Of a stretch of DNA of 64,000 bases, positions 25,337-31,863 are shown piece after piece. The position numbers and the translations under genes are program-made. This stretch comes from Microbacterium sp. C5A9 (GTDB lineage: Bacteria > Actinomycetota > Actinomycetes > Actinomycetales > Microbacteriaceae), in contig NZ_JABXGD010000002.1 in assembly GCF_022627955.1 (NCBI RefSeq), positions 62,001-126,000 of the forward strand, written 5' to 3'. Every line of letters begins with the position of its first letter. Positions within the stretch are counted from its first letter, which is position 1. The notes under the pieces were generated by a model. The model did not search any database and was not told where the DNA came from. It saw only the letters and a list, made by a program, of their open reading frames with translations.

Positions 25337-26848
25337 TCACTCCGCGGCGACGGTGACGCCGGCGAGATCGATGCGCGAGTTGATCGAGTCCTGCGGGAAG
25401 CCCGAGACGAGAGGGCTCACCGCCGTGATCGTCGCGCCGTTGTACAGCCAGTCGGCCGCATGGTCTTCCGAGACGATGCGCGCCGCCTCGGCGAGCAGCT
25501 CTGCCGACTTGTCGGGGTCGACCTCGGCGAGTGCGTCGGCGTAGAGTCCCTGCACCTCGGCGTTGTCGTAGCCGAAGTAGTACTCGGGGTTCGCGAAGTT
25601 GCCGAAGTCCCGCGGCTCGACGTGGAGCACGAAGCTCAGGTCGTAGTCGTGGTTGGTGTAGACGTCTTCCAGCCAGGCCGGGAACTCGACGGAATCGACC
25701 TTCAGGGTCACGCCGACCTTCTGGAAGTCCGAGATGAGCACCTTCGGCACGGTGGTTCCGTAGAAGGTGGGGATCGTGAGCGTCAGCTCGAGGTCCTCCT
25801 GGCCCGCTTCGGCGAGGAGCTCCTTGGCCTTCTCCGGGTCGTACGAGATCACGTCGGAGAGATCCTCGTACCCGGGATCGAGCTCCGGAATCGGACCGTA
25901 GAGGGTCGTGCCGGAGCCCACAGCCTCGACGAGCGCGTCATGATCGATCGCGAGCCGCAGGGCCTCCCGCACGCGGACGTCGTCGAGCGGCGCCTTGGCG
26001 TTGTTGAACGCGAGGGTGGCCTTGTCGGTCGTGCGTCCCGTCGTGAGCGTGAACGAGTCCTCCAGCTGCGATGCCAGGTTGGGATCCACCGCGGTGAGCA
26101 CCTGGACGCCGCCGTCGAGTGCGGCGTTCACTCCGGCGGAGAAGTCGGGGATGTACTGGAACTCGACCTCTGCGACGCCGGCAGGCTCGCCCCAGTAGGC
26201 GTCGTTGCGCGCGAAGGTGATGGCGCTGCCCTTGCTCCACCGGCTCAGGGTGAAGGGGCCGGTGCCGTTCTCGGCGGTCTTGAGATCGGTGGTGTCTCCC
26301 GTCTGGAACACCAGGCCCGCGGGACCGGTGAGGGAGAACAGGAAGTTCTGGTTCGGGGCCGACAGCACGATCTGCACGGTCGCCGGATCCGGTGCGGTGA
26401 TCGACGCGATCGATGCGAACTCGGCGTTGCCCTGAAGCGTGGCGTCCGTGCGGACGGCCTCGTAGGAGGAGACGACGTCGGCCGAGGTGAGCGGCGTGCC
26501 GCTGTGGAAGGCGATGCCGTCGTTCAGCGTGAACGTGTATGTCAGTCCGTCGGCGGAGACTTCGTAGTCGCTCGCGAGGCGCGGGACGATCTCGTTCGAC
26601 TCGTCGCGGCTGACCAGACCCTCGTAGATGTTGTCGATCAGGATCTGCTCCAGCGCCGCTCCGCTCGTGTGGCGGATGTCGAGATTGGTCGGCTCGAGCA
26701 CGAGACCCACCTGGAGGGTGGCATCGGGGTCGGGATCGCCGACCGGGGCCGTGGCCTCCGGTTCGGCCGTGCCGGTGCAGGCGCTGAGGATGACGGCGCT
26801 CGCCGCGATCGCGGAGATCAGCGCGAGACGTCTCGTGCGTCGGAACAT
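25337..26848 (-). CDS. ABC transporter substrate-binding lipoprotein, SBP_bac_5 family
   Basis: A 503-residue exported lipoprotein with lipobox ILSAC (Cys24) after a basic n-region and hydrophobic core. The mature part has the family-5 layout (LVLEPTNLDIRHTSG at the N-terminus, then YTFTLNDGIAFHSGTPLTS, and a late RVREALRLAIDHDAL), which binds peptides, nickel chelates or sugars. It leads the importer operon, preceded by AGAGGAAA eight bases before ATG and a TAGGCT -10. Asp/Glu-rich surface is typical of extracellular actinobacterial proteins. Confidence 0.9.
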   Translation of the reverse strand: MFRRTRRLALISAIAASAVILSACTGTAEPEATAPVGDPDPDATLQVGLVLEPTNLDIRHTSGAALEQILIDNIYEGLVSRDESNEIVPRLASDYEVSADGLTYTFTLNDGIAFHSGTPLTSADVVSSYEAVRTDATLQGNAEFASIASITAPDPATVQIVLSAPNQNFLFSLTGPAGLVFQTGDTTDLKTAENGTGPFTLSRWSKGSAITFARNDAYWGEPAGVAEVEFQYIPDFSAGVNAALDGGVQVLTAVDPNLASQLEDSFTLTTGRTTDKATLAFNNAKAPLDDVRVREALRLAIDHDALVEAVGSGTTLYGPIPELDPGYEDLSDVISYDPEKAKELLAEAGQEDLELTLTIPTFYGTTVPKVLISDFQKVGVTLKVDSVEFPAWLEDVYTNHDYDLSFVLHVEPRDFGNFANPEYYFGYDNAEVQGLYADALAEVDPDKSAELLAEAARIVSEDHAADWLYNGATITAVSPLVSGFPQDSINSRIDLAGVTVAAE

Positions 26849-26894
26849 GGGGTGTTTCCTCTCGGTGCGGCAGTTGCTGTGTGCCGTTGGGTCG

Positions 26895-26900
26895 AGCCTA
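26895..26900 (-). promoter_or_regulatory. Candidate -10 of the peptide-type ABC operon
   Basis: TAGGCT on the minus strand, 46 bases before the binding-protein ATG, giving a leader of about 40 bases. The promoter falls between two same-strand genes. Confidence 0.4.
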
Positions 26901-26941
26901 GGGAAGGACGGAGCAGGGGAGGGTCGGTCCGGAAAGAATCG

Positions 26942-27856
26942 TCACAATGAGGATGCGGCGGCGGCGATCAGCGCGGCGAGCTCGACCGGAGCGGTTTCCT
27001 GCACGTTGTGCGTCGCATCGACGCTGACGACGTCGGTGTGGGGCAGTCGCCGCGAGAAGTCCTGTGCGTCGTCGGCGCTCACGAACCCGCGCTCCGCCCG
27101 CACCAGGGTCACCGGGGCCGAAGTCAGCGCCAGATCCTCCCACCCGGTCGAGCTCAGAGGCGACGGCGCGGCGACGTCGCCGGCATGGTGCGCCGCGAGC
27201 GTCTGCGCGGCGAGGTGGGCGAAGTGATGCTTCCACTCGATCCGACCGTCGTCGCGCACTCGCGTGTTCAGGAAGACGCCGCGCTCGGTCTCGGACCGGG
27301 TGCCGCCGAAACCCAGCGACATCGCACGATCGACGAGTTCGTCGCGCGACGCGAAGTCGGTCGGACCCGCGTAGAACTCGCGCAGCGCCGCGGGACCCGC
27401 GGACGTGTCGATCCCCGGGGTGATGTCGACGACGATGAGCGCGGCGACGAGATCGGGGCGGCGAGCTGCGAGCGCGGCCCCGGTGAGGCCGCCGAGAGAC
27501 TGCCCCACGACGAGCTGGGGGGCGTCGGTCCACTCGTCCAGAGCATCGGCCACGTCGACGGCGAGGGTGCGAGGGGAGTAGTCCGCGTCGTCCCGCCACG
27601 AGGAGTCTCCGTGCCCGGTCAGGTCGACGGCGAGCACGGGCAGGCCGAGGGCGAGGATCGTCGTGTCCCAGGTGTGGGCGTTGAGGCCCGCGCCGTGGAG
27701 GAGCGTGATGCGCGGTGGTTCTGCGCCGTAGCGGATCGCGCTGAGCTGACGTCCGTCGGGGAGCCGGTGCGTCACGCGTTCGGCGTGGGGAGGGGTCACG
27801 CCTAGGCGCTCGGCCTGCGAGGGAAGATAGCTGAACTCGGAGATGTCGATCGCCAC
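26942..27856 (-). CDS. Alpha/beta-hydrolase fold enzyme
   Basis: A 304-residue hydrolase: oxyanion region LLHGAGLNAHTWD, nucleophile elbow VVGQSLGGLTG (Ser), an acidic residue after the sixth strand and His in VSVDATHNVQETAP near the C-terminus. Substrate unknown; it could be an esterase or C-C hydrolase. GTG 27856 is preferred because CAGAAT lies six bases before it in the leaderless arrangement; the frame is open to an ATG at 27916 but those residues look unlike the fold. It precedes the ABC operon on the same strand. Confidence 0.75.
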   Translation of the reverse strand: MAIDISEFSYLPSQAERLGVTPPHAERVTHRLPDGRQLSAIRYGAEPPRITLLHGAGLNAHTWDTTILALGLPVLAVDLTGHGDSSWRDDADYSPRTLAVDVADALDEWTDAPQLVVGQSLGGLTGAALAARRPDLVAALIVVDITPGIDTSAGPAALREFYAGPTDFASRDELVDRAMSLGFGGTRSETERGVFLNTRVRDDGRIEWKHHFAHLAAQTLAAHHAGDVAAPSPLSSTGWEDLALTSAPVTLVRAERGFVSADDAQDFSRRLPHTDVVSVDATHNVQETAPVELAALIAAAASSL

Positions 27857-27981
27857 CTGGATATTCTGCTCTGGGGATGGGGTCCGCGGGAAATGCCGGA
27901 GCAGAATGCGTGGCATACGGCGTCACATGGTTGCGATTTTGCTGCTGTGTGGCTCTCTGTGATTGTGTTTATGATCTCGCG

Positions 27982-28027
27982 CGATGAACCGCGTCATCGA
28001 CGACGAGTGCACATGACGGAATATCAT
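27982..28027 (+). promoter_or_regulatory. Promoter with upstream inverted repeat for the AhpD-like gene
   Basis: TATCAT (28022-28027) ends six bases before ATG 28034. An inverted repeat CGATGA-N6-TCATCG (27982-27999) is centred about 43 bases before the start, where an activator would bind. This AT-richer gap of about 180 bases shows nothing else. Confidence 0.35.
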
Positions 28028-28033
28028 TGAGGC

Positions 28034-28510
28034 ATGAGCGAGACGCGAGTGCACCTCTCCAAGACCGAGCCCGCCGCCTACCAGGCGCTCGACGCCTTCG
28101 CGCGGACGGTCGGCACGATCTGCGCCGACAACGGCATCGACGATCGGCTCAAGGAGATCGTCATGATCCACTGCTCTCAGCTCAACGGATGCAGCTTCTG
28201 CGCGCGCCTGCACGTCGACCGCGCGCTCGCCGCAGGGCTCGACACGGACACCCTCATGCAGATCGCCACCTGGCGGGAGAGCGGGGTGTTCAGCGACCGC
28301 GAACGGGCGGCGCTCGAGCTCGCCGAAGCCTTCACCTTCATCTCGGAGGACGGCATCTCCGATGAGGTGTACAACCGGGTCGGAAGCGTGCTCACCGAGA
28401 AGGAGTACGCGGCGCTGAGCTGGGCGTGCGTGTCGATCAACGCGTTCAACCGCATCGTGATCGCCGGTCGCTATCCCGTTCCCCCGCGTGAGCGGCAGGC
28501 CCAGGCGTGA
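28034..28510 (+). CDS. Carboxymuconolactone decarboxylase / AhpD-like protein
   Basis: A 158-residue all-helical protein with the redox motif CSFCARLHVDRA (Cys-x-x-Cys, about residues 55-62) preceded by a conserved Glu (LKEIVMIH), the AhpD core pattern. Such proteins act as thiol-disulfide peroxidases or reductants of peroxiredoxins. The next gene, a tyrosine phosphatase, overlaps by GTGA, so both are made together; a redox-linked phosphatase control is possible but only inference. Confidence 0.85.
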   Translation: MSETRVHLSKTEPAAYQALDAFARTVGTICADNGIDDRLKEIVMIHCSQLNGCSFCARLHVDRALAAGLDTDTLMQIATWRESGVFSDRERAALELAEAFTFISEDGISDEVYNRVGSVLTEKEYAALSWACVSINAFNRIVIAGRYPVPPRERQAQA

Positions 28511-29217
28511 CCGTCCTCCACGTCGACGGTGTCAACAACGTCCGGGACGTCGGCGGCATGCCGGCGCGAGGCGGCCGGATCCGGTCCGGCGTCCTGATGC
28601 GCTCCGGGCAGCTCTCCGGCGCGACCACGGCGGGGGCCGAGGCGCTCCGGCAACGCGTCGCGCACATCGTCGATCTGCGTGACGGCGAAGAGGTCGCCGT
28701 CGAACCGACCGAGATCCCCGGTCCGGAGACGACCCATCTCCCGCTGTTCCTCGGCTCGGTCCGGTCGTTCTTCGAGGACGACACGAGTCTCGAGGAGCTG
28801 TATCTGCACCTGCTCGAGGAGAGCGGCGATCGACTCGTCGCGGCGATCCGCATCATCGCCCAGGGTGATCCGACCCTGGTGCACTGCACCGTCGGCAAAG
28901 ACCGCACGGGTGTCACCGTCGCGCTCGCTCTCTCGGCCGTGGAGGCGGACCGGGACGCCATCGTCGCCGATTACGCGCTCACCGAGTCGCAGCTGCCGCC
29001 GGAGCGGTCGCGGCGGATCGTCGCCTACCTCCGCTCCCAGCACCCCGAGGCCGTGCACGCCATCGCGCTCGCGACCGAGTCGCCCGCTTCCGTGATGCGT
29101 GCGCTTCTCGAGGGCATCGATGCGCGATGGGGTTCAGCGGCCGACTACCTTCGGGCCAACGGCATGACGGACGCCGAACTCGATGCGCTGCGCGAGGCTC
29201 TCGTCGAGCCCGTGTGA
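28507..29217 (+). CDS. Tyrosine-protein phosphatase, MptpB-like
   Basis: A 236-residue phosphatase with the N-terminal NNVRDVGGMPARGG typical of the MptpB/IphP family and the P-loop HCTVGKDRTG (Cys127, Arg133). The extra Lys/Asp in the loop is the signature linked to triple-specificity (phosphotyrosine, phosphoserine and phosphoinositide) activity in MptpB. GTG 28507 overlaps the AhpD-like stop. No signal peptide is visible. Host-independent substrates in non-pathogens are unknown. Confidence 0.9.
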   Translation: MTVLHVDGVNNVRDVGGMPARGGRIRSGVLMRSGQLSGATTAGAEALRQRVAHIVDLRDGEEVAVEPTEIPGPETTHLPLFLGSVRSFFEDDTSLEELYLHLLEESGDRLVAAIRIIAQGDPTLVHCTVGKDRTGVTVALALSAVEADRDAIVADYALTESQLPPERSRRIVAYLRSQHPEAVHAIALATESPASVMRALLEGIDARWGSAADYLRANGMTDAELDALREALVEPV

Positions 29218-29242
29218 ACCCGTGTCGACGGGATGGGCTGAC

Positions 29243-29260
29243 AAAGGTTAGGCAACCCTT
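29243..29260 (+). promoter_or_regulatory. IdeR/DtxR-type iron box
   Basis: AAAGGTTAGGCAACCCTT closely matches the IdeR/DtxR consensus (AGGTTAGGCTAACCT core). It overlaps the -35 position of the TACGAT -10 at 29270-29275, where an iron-loaded repressor would block the SIP gene. Confidence 0.75.
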
Positions 29261-29284
29261 CTCCTGGTGTACGATAGAGGCATC

Positions 29285-29755
29285 ATGAGCACCTCCCTCG
29301 ATACCCGCAGCACGCGCGCAGAGCGCCGTGCCGCACGTCGGCGTGCGCATCACCTGGTGACGGCCGACGAGAACTCGCTGCTCGAACTCGAGGCTTTCCT
29401 CGCGACGCTCCCGCTCTGCGCGTCAGGTCGGGTGTTCATCGAGGTCCCCGAGGCTGCCGACATCCGCACCATCGACGCGCCGGCGCGCATGACCGTGACG
29501 TGGCTCGCGCGGGGCGATCGATCGGGAGCCCCCGGCACCGGACGCTCCTGCTCGCAGGGCCAGGCCCTGGCGCGAGCGACCTGCGCGTGGGCCGATGAGA
29601 TGCTCTGCGACGATGAGCTCGAGACGCACGTCACGCTGCTCGGCGGGTACCTCGGCACGGCCGACATCGTCGAGCACCTCACGGGATCTCTCGGCATCGC
29701 CCCTGCGGCGATCTATGCTCCGGAGCGCTTCGGGCTTCTCTCCGCAGACCGCTGA
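29285..29755 (+). CDS. Stand-alone SIP-domain protein (siderophore-interacting), iron regulated
   Basis: A 156-residue protein matching only the C-terminal (NAD-binding) half of siderophore-interacting ferric reductases: LVTADENSLLELEAFLATLP, VFIEVPEAADI, VTWLARGDRSG and a WADEMLC helix. The N-terminal FAD-binding half is absent and no frame remnant lies upstream, so this is a naturally short family member. ATG 29285 is chosen because the only upstream start, GTG 29267, lies within the promoter. An IdeR-type box covers the -35, so it should be induced under iron limitation. Its 3' end overlaps the convergent gene by 43 bases. Confidence 0.8.
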   Translation: MSTSLDTRSTRAERRAARRRAHHLVTADENSLLELEAFLATLPLCASGRVFIEVPEAADIRTIDAPARMTVTWLARGDRSGAPGTGRSCSQGQALARATCAWADEMLCDDELETHVTLLGGYLGTADIVEHLTGSLGIAPAAIYAPERFGLLSADR

Positions 29756-30192
29756 GCCCGGGGGCGGCGCACGTAGTTGCCGTCTTCCAGCCCGGCCTCG
29801 ATCTCGAAGCGATTCCGCAGCGGATCGCGGCCTGCGAACAGGTAGAGCACCGGCAGGAGAGCGCCGTAGCGCAGCCACTGCGCCTTGTGCACCGCCTCGT
29901 GGCGAAGCACGGCGTCGGTCGGGCGCGCATCGCCGGTGAGGAAGCATCCTCCCACGCACACACCGCCGCGGTTGAACGTCCACTGCGGCATCCCACGGAA
30001 GATCCACAGGCCCGCCCGCCGTTCGACGGGCCCTGTGCTCCACAGCGACCCCCAGATCCAGCCGACGGCGGTGCCCCACCAGTAGCCGACACGACTGACG
30101 GGGGAACGCAGCAGGAAGGCCGGAATGCGGCGGTCGAATCGTCGGCCCTCCGCAAGGATGCGCTCGGCGGTCGGACGCCAGTCGTCGCTCAT
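29713..30192 (-). CDS. Putative membrane-proximal HExxH metalloprotein
   Basis: A 159-residue protein of no family I can name. It has a hydrophobic, Trp-rich segment (GYWWGTAVGWIWGSLW, about residues 36-51), then GGVCVGGCFLTG, then the zinc-protease-like motif LRHEAVHKAQWLRYG (HEAVH, about residues 97-101) and 20-30 residues later NRFEIEAGLEDGNY, whose Glu could be the third ligand of a gluzincin site. A small Zn peptidase or a cryptic metal-binding protein is possible. ATG 30192 overlaps the arginase-family stop (ATGA), so the two are translated together. The last 14 codons overlap the convergent SIP gene. Confidence 0.65.
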   Translation of the reverse strand: MSDDWRPTAERILAEGRRFDRRIPAFLLRSPVSRVGYWWGTAVGWIWGSLWSTGPVERRAGLWIFRGMPQWTFNRGGVCVGGCFLTGDARPTDAVLRHEAVHKAQWLRYGALLPVLYLFAGRDPLRNRFEIEAGLEDGNYVRRPRAQRSAERSPKRSGA

Positions 30193-30992
30193 GCCACGGC
30201 CCCGACGAGACGCAGCAGGGCACCGAGATCATCGACGGCATCTGCGGGGGAGCGGGGTGCGAACCCTGCGATCGTCGCACCCGCGAGGGGCACCCGTTCG
30301 CGCAGCGATCGGATCGACGCGGCCACGGCGGCCGGAGAGAGGCCGAAGGGCACCGCGGAGGAGACCCCTGAGAGCTCCGCGGGATCGAGAACATCGACAT
30401 CGATGTGCACCCAGACCCGGCGCGCGCCGGTGGCGTCGACCGCATCGGCGAGCGCGTCGACGCGGGTCAGATCCTCGACGGACAGGTGAACGAGATCGTC
30501 GAACACCTCGACCTCGGCGTCGTCGAGGTTGCGAACGCCGACCGTGACGACCCGATCGCGCGACAGCCCGGGGGACAGCGCGAGCTGTGGCTCGCCGTCG
30601 CCGAGCACGGCCCGCAGCGCCATGCCCGAGAACGCGCCGGACGGTGACGTGTCAGGTGTGTGCAGGTCGCCGTGGGCATCGAACCACACGACCGCGAGGT
30701 CGTCGGTCCCGCCGGGCAGAGCGGCGAGAGCGGCGACGGTCACGCTGCAGTCGCCGCCGATCACGACCGTGTCGGCGGCCGCGGCCTCGGCGACCTGGTC
30801 GCGCGTGCGCAGCAGTGAACTCAGCCGCCGGACACCGGTGCCGAGCGACTCACCGGCCTCGACCGGCACGTCGAGCACGGTCGTGGCGGCTCGAGGCAGG
30901 TCGCCCGCGATCGCGGATGCGCCGTCGACGAGGAGCATCGCGCGTGCGGCGGGTGACCCCTGCCACTGCGGGACGACGAGGAATCGCACCAT
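30189..30992 (-). CDS. Arginase/agmatinase-family protein
   Basis: A 267-residue ureohydrolase-fold protein. Metal motifs are WFDAHGDLHTP (Asp-Ala-His-x-Asp) and HIDVDVLDP (Asp-x-Asp). The first motif reads GGDCSVT, with Cys in place of the metal-ligand His of arginases (GGDHS), a variant I know from some actinobacterial members; it may alter the metal pair or substrate. Likely reactions are hydrolysis of a guanidino or formimino compound. GGAGG lies eight bases before ATG 30992. It leads a two-gene unit with the HExxH protein. Confidence 0.85.
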   Translation of the reverse strand: MVRFLVVPQWQGSPAARAMLLVDGASAIAGDLPRAATTVLDVPVEAGESLGTGVRRLSSLLRTRDQVAEAAAADTVVIGGDCSVTVAALAALPGGTDDLAVVWFDAHGDLHTPDTSPSGAFSGMALRAVLGDGEPQLALSPGLSRDRVVTVGVRNLDDAEVEVFDDLVHLSVEDLTRVDALADAVDATGARRVWVHIDVDVLDPAELSGVSSAVPFGLSPAAVAASIRSLRERVPLAGATIAGFAPRSPADAVDDLGALLRLVGAVA

Positions 30993-31015
30993 GGAGTGCC
31001 TCCAGCTGTGAAAGA

Positions 31016-31053
31016 GCGGATGCCCCGGAGCACTCGGCTTCCGGGGCATCCGC
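31016..31053 (-). terminator. Terminator after pspA
   Basis: A 14-bp GC-rich stem (31016-31029 and 31040-31053) with a ten-base loop directly after the PspA stop and before the arginase gene on the same strand. Confidence 0.75.
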
Positions 31054-31061
31054 GCGATGAG

Positions 31062-31805
31062 TCAGGAACCTTCGATCGCTCCGCGGGGAGCGGAGCCGCC
31101 GGCCTTCAGCTCGGCGAGCCGGGCCTCGACCTCGGTGAGCTCGCCGAGGTCCTCGAGGCTCTCGAACTGCGCGTCGAGGCTGGACGCCGCGAGCTCGATC
31201 TTGCCCTGCGCGAGCGCCTCCTGGCGGCGGACCTTGTCTTCGAAACGGCCCAGCTCGCTGGTCGGGTCGAGGACGTTGATCGACGAGACCGCGTCCTGCA
31301 CCTTGGTCTGCGCCTCCGCGACCTTGGCGCGGGCGAGCAGTTCGCTGCGCTTGTTCTTCAGCTCGCCGAGCTTGTCCTTCATGCCGTTGAGGCCGGACTT
31401 GAGCTTGTCGACGATCTCGGTCTGCGCCGCGATCTGCGGCTCGGCGCCGGTCGCCTCGCGCTCCGCGCTGATCTGACGCTGGAGCGCGATCTTCGCGAGG
31501 CTGTCGAACTTGTCGGCGTCGGCCGCGTTGCCGCTGGAGCGCATCTCGTCGGCCTTGCGGCTCGCAGCGAGTGCCTTGTTGCCCCACTCGGTCGCCGACT
31601 GGACGTCCTCTTCGTGGTCGCGCTCGAGCAGACGGAGGTTGCCGATCGTCTCGGCGATCGCCGACTCGGCGTCGGCGATGCTGTTGGTGTAGTCGCGGAC
31701 GAGCTGGTCGATCATCTTCTGCGGGTCTTCCGCGGAGTCGAGCAGCGAGTTGATGTTCGCGCGGACGAGGGTCGAGATTCGTCCGAAGATGGACTGCTTG
31801 GTCAT
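31062..31805 (-). CDS. pspA: PspA/IM30 (ESCRT-III-like) membrane-stress protein
   Basis: A 247-residue, almost wholly alpha-helical coiled-coil protein. The N-terminal amphipathic helix FGRISTLVRANINSLLD and the following DPQKMIDQLVRDY are typical of PspA/Vipp1, which polymerise on damaged membranes to stop proton leakage. No Lia/PspC-type regulator is nearby; instead the gene follows a TPM-domain membrane protein on the same strand, a pairing also seen in other actinobacteria. GAAAGGAA precedes the ATG. It ends at its own hairpin. Confidence 0.9.
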   Translation of the reverse strand: MTKQSIFGRISTLVRANINSLLDSAEDPQKMIDQLVRDYTNSIADAESAIAETIGNLRLLERDHEEDVQSATEWGNKALAASRKADEMRSSGNAADADKFDSLAKIALQRQISAEREATGAEPQIAAQTEIVDKLKSGLNGMKDKLGELKNKRSELLARAKVAEAQTKVQDAVSSINVLDPTSELGRFEDKVRRQEALAQGKIELAASSLDAQFESLEDLGELTEVEARLAELKAGGSAPRGAIEGS

Positions 31806-31863
31806 GCTGTGTTCCTTTCAGAGGGTCGGTATCGATGCCTGGGGGTGGATGCGGGTGTGCGGT

